In this document: positions 55,179 to 64,000 of the stretch, piece after piece
Position numbering within the stretch: the first letter of the stretch is position 1
Layout of the letters: each line of letters begins with the position of its first letter
Assembly (NCBI GenBank): GCA_002778195.1
Contig: PCDI01000001.1
Span: 1,934,939 to 1,998,938, forward strand
From: Raffaelea ambrosiae
Lineage: Eukaryota; Ascomycota; Sordariomycetes; Ophiostomatales; Ophiostomataceae
Length of the DNA: 64,000 nucleotides
Direction of reading: 5' to 3'
The notes under the pieces: generated by a model
Databases searched by the model: none
Seen by the model: only the letters and a program-made list of their open reading frames with translations
What the model was told of the DNA's origin: nothing
Translations under genes and position numbers: made by a program

Positions 55179-58100
55179 GTCGACCGTGTTGTGGTTGTGT
55201 ATATGGCTTGATGGTATTGGTGATACTTTGTGTGTTCGATCTCAATGTGGTGTTGGCGGTAGTCGTCAACAAGATGTTATGATATCGACGAGACGACGAG
55301 ATCTGGCTTCTCTCTTTTGTCTGGCAAACGAAGGAGAAGCAATGAGGATAACTCTTCTTTGATTAAATAAACGTATGGATAGTAGATTGATGTGGTCTCG
55401 TAAAGGAAGGTAAGGTGGAGAGGAGACCCGGTAGTAAGTGAAAGAGGAATTAGTCAATAATACAAGAAGATGCGAAATCAAAGAACGAAAGGAGGAAGTC
55501 TTAGATTTCTTGTCGCAGAACAGCGAGGCCGTGCCCCTTTATATGTTGCCCATCTCGAAATACGCAGTCACAAGAGAATATACCATAACAAAGGCCAGGC
55601 CCGGCATGGCTCCCGGAAACCAACGAGTGGCACTGTCGTCCAGGGGGTCACTACGAGCGGCGAAAGCTCGTTGTGTAAGTTTCTTAGACGGCGATCTAGA
55701 GCCCGCTTGCGTGGAATATTTATTTAATCGATTTGATTGATTTAATTGATCTATGCAATAATTTTCTCGATTTTTTTTTTCTTTGGCCCCTCTTTCCTTT
55801 GTAGGAAGGGGGCACGGTAATCACAGCCAATCAGAGGATCTTCTCCCAACCTTAAGGCCTCCTGCATAGGCATAGCCGTCAATACTTAAAAGTGGATCTC
55901 GCCCTATGAACCCTTCTCTGGCGAATCAGAGGCCATGTCTGGCTGATGTAATGGGGCCAGGCTCCCGCTGGCGACTGACTAGGTCCTTCCAGGTGCGGCT
56001 CTTTGCTTCTGCTGCCGCACCTTCCTCCTGGCTCCTGGACGGTGGCATTGCGGGACCAATGCCGCAGATACGGGTGCTGTCCCCCTCCCCCCCCGAAGCA
56101 GGGATGTCTTTTAGTACGGACAGCGCCAAGAAAGCGAGAAACAGACACTGTCTTGCCACGTTAGCGCCTGAGAATTCCCTGGCCTTCCATCTAGTAATCG
56201 CGGATAAGTCGGCATCGTCTTGGGGGGTCGACACTGATCTTTTCTTTTTCTTTTGTTTACTCATACAAACTGTGGAAACACAATCGATGTTTCGCGGCTG
56301 GGTTTCCCATAGTTTTACGGATCCGTCAAGCATGGCCCCCAGCCAGACCCATTGCTATGTGCCGTATGTAAGTACCGAACAAGCACGTATCTGATCTAAT
56401 TGGAAGATACATGGCTAAGCTGTTCTTGTCGCGACATGTGAATGTCCATGTTCTCAGCGACCTGCTTTCTACAGTGTAGTCAAGGTACATAGTACAAGTA
56501 CACGCGTTCCGTATCTTACTCGTAATACTGCTGCTATGGCAAACAAATTGTGGGCCTTCTGACAGTTACGAGCGGCGCGGACTGGCCGAAAAAAGCTACA
56601 TAGTGAGGTACGTTCACCAGGACTCATCCTTAGCTGGCCTTGCGCTGGGAACGGCGTCCAGCTTGCAAACCCGTTTCCTGTGACGCTATTTCCCCTCGCG
56701 GCGGCTCCGCAGACGTTGAAAGAAGCAGGAGCAAGTCAGGAAGGAGGGCGCAGCAATTGCGATGGCTGAATGACGGAAAGCAAGATGCATGGAAACAGGA
56801 TTCCGGGGAAGAGAGGCCTTGAGTCAGCCAGAAGCTTCCTTCTTTGTGCCGCTGCCCCCATGACGGCGGTAGAAAAAATAAGAAAACGGGCGAGACGCCG
56901 GTCTCTCGCGGCCCCCCCCTTTCTTCTCCGTCCAAGACCCAAACGTGTCCGTCCAGATGCTACCGTACACGGTGGAAGAGACAAATAGATACCTGCGCAG
57001 CGCAACTCGTTTTGTCATAAATGCGTTCTCCCCCCGTACTGGAAACCCTCCGAATTCGGCATCCTGATGCCTGGCCGACCATGCTGTAGGAGTCTGTGTG
57101 GTAATTATACATGCCCAATTTGTGCCCAAAACGAGGTCGCCGTAGCGCGAATTACCTGGACCCCACTAGTACTCAGCTTAAATAGCAACACTGTCCTATG
57201 TCGGAGGCACGTTGACTTAATTCTAACGAATGCATCGAGTTCAACAGGCAGTGCGTCGGAAAGGGGGCGCGTCCCCAAAGGGGGAACGAGAGAGAAATGT
57301 CCAAGCCATCATTAGTTGTCTCGTCATAGATGTGTTGTGAAGCTTGACGTCCGTCTGGTTTACTTTGCCAAACACTATGACGGACCCATTGCCCTTACTC
57401 GCGTGCCTTGCTCGAGGAGTGGTGGTGGTTATCCACTCATCCACCCACCCTCTGTGAGTGCTTGTTTCTTGCATCCTTCCTCCTCGTGGCATAGTCGCCT
57501 GTAGGATCCTACGAACAGCCCAACGTCCCAATGGGCGGAAGTGCGCCACTTTGCCAGTACATGTCATTGTTGACACGGCCAATGCAAGACGGTTGTACTA
57601 TGTATCTTTTTTTTTAGTGCCTTTCAGCTGCATGGCCAAAAAAAAAAGTGGCTACAGGCGGCGTTCCACAGTAAGGGTGTGCGTGTTTGTGGGAGAGTTT
57701 AAATGATTTCTAGGCCCACCCACCCTTGTCTCTACCCGGTCGATGAACCGAACCGGCTATCAGAATCTTGACGTCTGTGCCGCCTTTTCCGTTTATTGGG
57801 ACCAAACATCTTGGTTGCTTATAATGAAGATATTGGACATCAGTTGTTGTACCCCTTGTTTTGATATACGGAACATTGCAGTGCAATTCTGGCAGAAATA
57901 GAGGGTTCTACAGCCTGCTGTGCAATGCCGCTGCGGGCTGTTCAAAGGCGCCAAAAAGTAGACGTGCCGGGTAATGGCAACATAAAAATGGCCAAGCTGC
58001 AGATGGTCGCCGTTATAAAGTAGACCGTCAAGCTGTCTGTTCTTTCAAGCAAACACGTAGCCAAGACGTCAAGAAGACAGCCGCGCAGTGACTAGCTTGC

Positions 58101-58282
58101 TGCTTGGGCTTACGACTACGAAATTCCAACTACAGAATCCGGGGAGCCGGTGCCGTGGTCGCGCCGGATCGCAAGCTTGTCTACTCGTAGAGCCAAGGTT
58201 GCTTTCCCAATATTGCTGCAACGTGCCTTGCCATGCTTGTGGCGCTGTAGCCCTCGCCATGCATGTTGGTTACACCGTGTCC
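55179..58282. other. 3.1-kb spacer, no gene seen
   Basis: Short overlapping ORFs on both strands (for example 55906-56394) lack coding character. A C-run at about 56085-56095 and T-run at 55770-55780 are the main low-complexity tracts. Room exists for an undetected non-coding transcript; nothing in the sequence shows one. Confidence 0.5.
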
Positions 58283-59227
58283 ATGCTTTTCCGTCTTCTC
58301 CTCGCCAGTTGTACCACCTCTCAAATCTTGGCCTACCACACCAGCGATGCCGTTCTAGCCGTACAGGCCAGGGCGTCCGCCGGCAACTGCACCCGGGCCC
58401 TGCTGGAGCATGTGACGGACCGGTACACAGCAGCACAGAGCACTGGAGAGGTGCGCTGGCTGGATCGGGTCTCGGCACCCAACGTGTCCTTTACCGAGAA
58501 TGAACAAGCGACGAGCATGCCGGATAGCCGTCTGGGTAGGCCGCTGCGTGTGGACCGGAGCCGCACGCTGTACGACCTGGCCCAATGTGCCGTCTTTGTC
58601 GAGACCATTGCCAGCGACCCGGAGGACCCCTGGGTCGTGGGTGCCCAGATCCGCCTCGCACCTACTCTGCTCTACAGCACCAGCACCCACCATTCCAACA
58701 CCACACGCGAACGCTTTCGTGTGGTCCAGATTGATCGCATCGCCACGACAACTGGCGACTGGCTCTTCAATGCCACGCGCACATTGCACTATGCCCTGCG
58801 CGAGGACTGGGGCACGCTGCCGGCGTCCCAGCGCGTCAGCCGCGACGAGCTACGAGCGGCCGCCGACGCCTACTTTGACATGCTCGGCAACCACAGCCTG
58901 CCGGTGCCCTGGGGCTACCCGTGCACACGCCTGGAGGGCGGCTCGTACACGGGCACCGGCCGCCGCAACGATACGTGTGCCATGGACATCCCGGCCAACA
59001 CGACAATGCGGGCGCCGCATCGGCGCTACGTGATTGACGAGCACGTCGGCGGCGTCAGCATGCTCCTGCAGTTCGGCGGCTTCGGCAACGCACCGGACAG
59101 CCACACGTTCCGCATCGTGGACGGCAAGCTGCGGCGCGTGCACACGATGACCTATTGCAAGGACAAGCCCAACTGCGGCGTCGAGCCGCCACCGGGTGCT
59201 GTTAGTGCAGAAGACCCGGGCTTCTAG
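58283..59227 (+). CDS. secreted DUF8021-domain protein
   Basis: One exon, 314 residues if started at ATG 58283. The open frame extends upstream, but this Met gives a clear signal peptide (M-L-F-R-L-L-L-A-S-C...I-L-A). The mature part starts with C-T-R-A-L-L, then a SnoaL/NTF2-like first half with L-D-R-V-S-A-P-N-V-S-F-T-E-N. The second half shows D-L-A-Q-C-A-V-F-V-E-T, the gate G-D-W-L-F-N-A, P-W-G-Y-P-C-x-R-L-E-G-G-S-Y-T-G, C-A-M-D-I-P, Y-V-I-D-E-H-V-G and P-D-S-H-T-F-R-I-V-D-G-K-L. This ordered set of motifs is characteristic of the fungal family DUF8021, mostly secreted proteins of unknown activity. Several N-x-S/T sites and six or more Cys fit extracellular folding. Some relatives are produced on plant or insect hosts, but no activity is established. 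Confidence 0.85.
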   Translation: MLFRLLLASCTTSQILAYHTSDAVLAVQARASAGNCTRALLEHVTDRYTAAQSTGEVRWLDRVSAPNVSFTENEQATSMPDSRLGRPLRVDRSRTLYDLAQCAVFVETIASDPEDPWVVGAQIRLAPTLLYSTSTHHSNTTRERFRVVQIDRIATTTGDWLFNATRTLHYALREDWGTLPASQRVSRDELRAAADAYFDMLGNHSLPVPWGYPCTRLEGGSYTGTGRRNDTCAMDIPANTTMRAPHRRYVIDEHVGGVSMLLQFGGFGNAPDSHTFRIVDGKLRRVHTMTYCKDKPNCGVEPPPGAVSAEDPGF

Positions 59228-61032
59228 GTTGGTGTTCCTCCATGGTACGATACGGTATTCTTGCCCTCAGCTACGCGAGCCGGTGTAGGATGATATCTGA
59301 CGCGGACGAGCACACCGAGAACGTATCTAACACGACTTGTAGTACGAGTGCTAGGAGCTGGCGTTCCTAAACGCTGTCTGCTTCGGTCTTGGACCGTTTC
59401 AGGCTCGTTCAAGGTCGTCCTGGCTTGTTCTGGCCGCCGTCCCCACCGGCGCGGCCACGGAGGGGACCCACCGTGTCCATATCTTATTTTATCCCAAACA
59501 ACAACACGGCGCTCGGTCGGCGTTTCCACTTGCGCTAGGTAGCCGAACAGGGATTGCGGAAAAGGGCGTGTAAAAGGGCGTGTAAAAGGAGACGAGGATC
59601 TGCAGGGCAGAAGAAGAAGGAGGAGGAGGAGGGCGTGTGTGGACTTGTGGACACTGGACCGTGGATTAACAACAAAACGACAACCAAGCAGAACAATAAG
59701 GGATGGACTTGGGCAACAGTCAGAAACCAGCAGCGCGCAAACAGACTGTCGTCGACGCCCGCAAGCAGAAGAGTCTCTGACTCACCACCCTCTCGCAGAA
59801 AGGGTCTGACACAGAGCGCCCTGGGCTTCTAATCTGTGTTGTGTGTGAGGGTGTGTGTGGATTCTCTGGATTCCTTGCCGTTCTCTATCTTTATTGGGCA
59901 GATGCTGAATCTGGGTTATCTTTGGAAGGGTTCGTCACTAGCCAATACTGTGTTATCTTGCATGGAAGGCTTTCAGGGTCCCCAAAAACCAAAAGCGTCC
60001 GACAAATGATGCCCAACCCAGCTGCACACACACCCTGCAGGACCAGTTACCATTCCTCCGAACGTGCATGCCTGCATTTGCTTTTTTTTTCTTTTTCTTT
60101 TCCCTGCCCACCGTGCGCCCATAATTGGCTGGTCTGGCATGCTGTCAGCAACCACTGCACTGCCCTGTAGACCAATGTTCTGGACCGGCGATCTGGGCGC
60201 GCTCTCAGACGTCATTTAGTATCAGGAACATCAGGTGCGCAAAAGCTGCCCATGGTAGGGAGATTCTAGCACGGTACTGAGAACGATTCCTTCGAGCGTT
60301 TCTTGTTTCTCCATGCATGGAACCATGTCGATGCGCAACTTCACGATCGAAACATTTGGAACCCACCTCGATGTCCAGTAAGCGAAGCGAAAGCCCAGGG
60401 GACGCAGTGCCCGACGGACTGACGCAATTCATCACCAACGTTGGGTCTTGGCGCAAAGCCTCCTCCCTGCCAGCAATCTTTTTTTTTTTTCTTAAACGCC
60501 GTTTAAACTTTTTCCTTGGTGTCGATGCTCTAATAAATTTTTTTTTAATCCTAATAAATTTTTGGTCCTTTTTTTTTTTTTACGGTGGTAATCCCTTTTG
60601 TTCATGCTGCCTCGATTCGCTCTAGTACTGGCTGGCCCGTGCACAAGGGGCAGAGAGTCTACAGAACAGACAACAATGTCACTTTGTATCTTTTAGCGCT
60701 AGTCCTATCCAGGAATAGACACGACGGATTGTTTGATCGAGCTTTTCGACGTTTCTGCAATCTGGCAATCCAAACAGGTGGTGCTCGTATCCCCATCGTG
60801 ATAATCCAACGGCCCAGTTGCGCATTCGATAGCCCAACGACCGCTGCCTCGACCCTTCGTGTCGCTCTTATCGTCCTGTGATTCTATTTGCTCTTTGCTG
60901 GGTGTCCCCCCCCCCCTTGTCAGCCCTTTTCTGCGACCCGACGACCATCCAAAACGCGTCGACGCGCTTTTGATAGATCCCCTTACTTTTCTTGTTTCCA
61001 CATATCACGACCCCCCGTCAACGACATTCACC
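59228..61032. other. intergenic spacer with T-tracts
   Basis: No gene seen. Between 60478 and 60585 lie four T-runs of 9-12 bases and two copies of CTAATAAATTTTT (about 60530 and 60552). A C10 run at 60908-60917 lies in the leader of the downstream gene. Confidence 0.55.
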
Positions 61033-61435
61033 ATGACCCGCGCAACGCAGACCCTCTCGGTGGCCCTTCTGGCCTCTTCGGTATGCTTCCACGAGGTTTG
61101 TATTCTGGTACCCCGGACCCGTGCTGACTTGTCTAGCTGTACTTGGCTCTCCTCCTGAAACTCATCCCCTTGCCTCCAATTGTGCAAGAGCAGATCGTGC
61201 CTGTGGTAAGCTCCCTCCAGCCTGGTTTGCGAAGCTTTCTTTGCCCCTCTGAATTCTAACATTTGGCGACTAGCTCCCCTTCTGGTTCCTCGTTACCCTC
61301 GGTGCCTTCCTCCTCGGCCGCCTCGGCCTGGGCATCTTCACTTTCAACGACTGCCCCGATGCATACAAGGAGCTGCTGTCCGAGATTGACGAGGCCAAGG
61401 CGGACCTGCGCAAGCTGGGCGTGACGGTGGACTAA
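61033..61435 (+). CDS. DPM3: dolichol-phosphate mannosyltransferase subunit 3 (DPM3)
   Basis: Three small exons, 61033-61080, 61137-61205 and 61274-61435, give 92 residues, the same size as known DPM3 proteins. DPM3 anchors and stabilises the catalytic DPM1 subunit in the ER membrane; the complex makes dolichol-phosphate-mannose for N-glycans, GPI anchors and O-mannosylation. Marks: M-T-R-A-x-Q-T, a first membrane helix L-Y-L-A-L-L-L-K-L-I-P-L-P, the loop P-I-V-Q-E-Q-I-V-P-V-L-P-F-W, a second helix L-V-T-L-G-A-F-L-L-G-R-L-G, then F-N-D-C-P-D-A-Y-K-E-L and a helical C-terminal tail E-I-D-E-A-K-A-D-L-R that in homologues binds DPM1. All three exons are required to rebuild the family, and both junctions are in phase 0. 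Confidence 0.93.
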
Positions 61436-61898
61436 GAGAGCAGCATCCTGCGGAGACGAATGGAAAAGGATTGGTGTTTGTTGGACGATGGACACAAAGC
61501 CATACGCTGTTGTCATGCATGCAGTCCTGGCTCTGCGCGGTTTGCGCTGATCGGGCTGTCCAGTTTTCTCCGGTTGCAATAGCAGACATGTACCTGGTGC
61601 ATACAAAGTGCGCTGTTGATCTCATGGGACCATGTATCATCATTATGGAGCAATGCATTGGTTGGTAAAGAAGGGAAACAAAATACAAAATACAAGAAAC
61701 GGTTTCATTTGTTCTAGTCGTACCGCCATGTGCCCGCCTCCCTTGGTATCTTGTCCCATCACAACCAGTCCAAAACCCCTCCTGGCCATTATCCCCAATA
61801 TCCCAAAGAAGACAATCCCCAAAAGTGACGTACTGCCAATGAACGCCATCATCAATGCAAAACCATAGCCCCGCCAACCTTGGGTATATCCACACAGC
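61436..61898. other. convergent 3' spacer
   Basis: No gene. Contains the 3' ends of DPM3 (+) and the kinetochore-like gene (-). Confidence 0.6.
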
Positions 61899-64000
61899 TC
61901 ACAAGCCCCCGTCCCCTGCCAACAAGGCCACCACTGTCTGCACAGCCCTTGCTGGATCGTCATTCCCTCGCACCATCTTGTCGAACAACTTCGGAAGCCT
62001 CGCTAGACGGCCCCTGTCGTCCGCCTTGCGCCCTGTGCAAATCAAGTTAGCAGCTGGAATGTGGTTGATTGAATGGTGTAAGCAAGAAGGAGCAGGGACA
62101 GCAACGTACACTTTCCAGGCAAGCCCACTAGAATGCCAATACGGCTTTGGGCCTCCCCGGTCCAGTCAAACTCAATCTTCCACTGCACGCGGACAGATGA
62201 AGCGTCCTTTGCGTTCGCACTGCCGTCAGATAGTGGCAGGTCAATATCGGTTGCAGATTGGCCCATGTATGGCAACAGTTCAGTCAATGGCAGAGCATTA
62301 TCGCCTTGGCCACTGCGTTGCACCCCGCTGGAAAGCTCGTCCTCGCCGTCTTCGTCGTCCTCGGAATCAGCACCGTGGCCTTGTCTCTTGCGCCTGTGGC
62401 CCCTTGCGCTCTGCTCTCGCAGCTTTTGTATGGTGGTTTCCAAGGCGTCTTTGGTTCCCAGTTTCCGCTGCAAAAGTGCCCAGAACTTGGCGCGTCGTAC
62501 GGCCACACGCACCCACTCGCCCATGGCCCACGTCAAGACGGTAATGTTGCGCACCAAGGCACTGCCGACCTCCTTGTGGCTGGCAGAAGCAATGCGGTCC
62601 ACAAACGGACGCAACTCGGCCTCGGCAGTGGCGTCGATCCTGGGCACTTTCAGCTCAGCAATCTTCAAGGACTTGGAATGGACCGTCATCTCGATGTGCG
62701 CCAGGAACAGCCCCGGCGGTGTGGTGGATGTGACTGATATGACGTGTTTCTGTAGAAGGGGAGCATCGGGCGTTTCCTGGGGCAAAACCAGAATCCGGGA
62801 TGCAAAAGCCAGAGGCGAAAACACCTGCAGATAGGGCAGTTCCTCACTTGCGCTCATGGCGATGGGATGGTGTGAGACTGGTGGTGGCTCCTTGTCTTCT
62901 GAGGCTGGATCGTCAAACAAAAATGTCTGAGACAAGTCGCTAGAAGGCTTGCCGAAGGGAAGGAGAGAAATGGGGTTCGCTATCGCCTGCAGCCAATTTG
63001 CCGCTGGGTCTGGCTCGTCTGCTTCGTCGGCGGGCAAAGCAGTCCGTCGCAAAAGGTCCAACATCTCTCGTCTGTCCAATGCGCTTGCCGACAAGCCATC
63101 CCCGCCCTCAATCGCGTCGCGCATTTTGCCGTTGGCCGATGCCGCAAGCGCAATGTCCGCTTCTAGCTGCGCAATCTCTGCAAGCAGTTCCTGTTTTTCT
63201 TTCTTTTGGTCCGAGTCCGGGCCCGGTGGTGGAATCCCGCGCGCAGCATGCGCACTCCGCCCACGGCGCAATTCTCTTGAGAGTAAGCCCGCATCCTCTT
63301 GTTCTGGCACTTGGTGCTTGCCGCTTGTCTCAGATTTGTCCCGCTTTGAGATGAAAGGCAGTCGTAGCGGAGCCTGCTTCAATGGTGAGCTGCTTTGGAG
63401 CTTCTTGCCATGTGGTCTCTTGCCCTTCCGTTTGGTCGGGGTACTGTTGTGAATGCCGGGCGGCGACGTGGACAAGTCGGGATCGATGTGCTCAGGCGTG
63501 GGCGGAAGATCTGGCTCTGGCTCCGTCTCGGCAGTGCGGAACAGGTCCAAACCAGACCTTCGTTTTTCCTGCAGAATGAGTGGCTGCAAAACGTCCTCGC
63601 TGCGTGCTGGATCGGGTGGTGGCAACGGCCGTGGAATCGGCTTGACTGGCGTCCGTCTTGGGGGTTCCAAAAACATGTTCCGTGTTGGCGAACGGCTAGG
63701 CGACCGACTCGGTGGCTGCTGGAGCGGTCTTCTCCGCTGACTACCGACTGCCTGCGCCAGGGCTGTGCCGGCTTTCTCGGCACTCTGGCCTGATTGCTCG
63801 TCGAGCAGTCCATCGACAACCTCCGTGTCGCTTTCACGACTTGCACGACGCGACGCGCTGAAGGCCGAGTTAGCCTCGCTGTGTCCATTGCCCTGACTCC
63901 GCGGCACAGACTTCCTCCTTTCTAGTATTTGCGGATTGTGTTTGGCAAGACTGGCTCTCGTGGGCGACGCGAACGAAGGTCGATTAGATCGTGGATTGTC
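61899..64000 (-). CDS. possible RWD-type kinetochore protein (CENP-P/Ctf19-like), 5' end outside window
   Basis: Exon 2 is 61899-62032; exon 1 runs from 62110 through the window edge with no stop, so the N-terminus is missing. About 674 residues are visible. The first 300 are disordered, Ser/Pro/Arg-rich, with S-P and T-P phosphorylation-type sites. Then come a short coiled coil (K-E-K-Q-E-L-L-A-E-I-A-Q-L-E-A-D) and a folded region with alternating strands (about 62640-62850). At the end, V-Q-W-K-I-E-F-D-W-T-G-E-A, G-L-P-G-K-W across the intron, and L-P-K-L-F-D-K-M-V appear. That end resembles the W-x-I-x-F-D-W-x-G-E block I associate with fungal COMA-complex CENP-P/Ctf19 proteins, which link centromeric nucleosomes to the outer kinetochore. 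This identification is from memory of the pattern and is tentative. Being a real, conserved two-exon gene is much surer. Confidence 0.5.

Noticed and set aside
1..64000. tRNA genes, rRNA, CRISPR arrays, intact transposons or bacterial-style operons
   Set aside because: I looked for B-box-like GGTTCGAATCC, regular spacer arrays, terminal repeats with transposase or reverse-transcriptase motifs, and tightly packed same-strand genes. None was convincing. A tRNAscan and a repeat-library search would be decisive.

Overview
The window is nuclear DNA of a filamentous ascomycete (Pezizomycotina, most likely a Sordariomycete). The evidence is short GT-AG introns of about 49-115 nt, GC-rich third codon positions inside genes, AT- and homopolymer-rich intergenic DNA, no operons, and typical fungal families (OPT, RTA1, DUF8021, siderophore-type MFS, TauD-like dioxygenase, hydantoinase-DUF917). 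I could not identify the species. Gene models were built by hand by joining frames across splice sites. All exon coordinates are predictions without transcript support.

Layout. 0-12 kb: the 3' end of a NACHT-type protein, an eight-exon oligopeptide transporter (-), a secreted CE1/feruloyl-esterase-like enzyme (+), a small RNase T1-fold protein without signal peptide or catalytic histidines (+), and an RTA1-family membrane protein (+). 12.9-14.3 kb: a decayed enolase paralogue (-) with frameshifts and deletions. 15.3-19.1 kb: a dynamin-like GTPase with a lysine/alanine-rich, histone-H1-like tail. 20.9-21.6 kb: a predicted GPI-anchored cell-surface protein.

22.4-35.4 kb is the most coherent block. 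It holds a sugar-porter-type MFS permease (-), an Fe(II)/2-oxoglutarate dioxygenase (+), a hydantoinase/oxoprolinase-DUF917 fusion (-), an M20 amidohydrolase (+) and a siderophore-type MFS transporter (+). The hydantoinase and M20 genes diverge from one promoter rich in GATA-factor motifs, with an exact ATCTGATAA 28 bp before the M20 start codon. I infer that this is a nitrogen- or iron-controlled cluster for uptake and ring/amide hydrolysis of an unidentified compound.

36-43 kb: a low-complexity coiled-coil protein, a 3-ketoacyl-CoA thiolase, and an APH-fold kinase-like protein whose catalytic motifs are replaced. 43.3-44.0 kb is a degenerate tandem array with a period of about 105 bp. It lies beside a proline-rich orphan gene and a purine-skewed spacer. 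46.7-64 kb: a large leucine-rich-repeat protein, a DHA1-type drug/polyamine MFS, a secreted DUF8021 protein, the tiny DPM3 subunit of dolichol-phosphate-mannose synthase, and a 5'-truncated gene for a possible RWD-type kinetochore protein. I found no tRNA, rRNA, CRISPR array or intact transposon.
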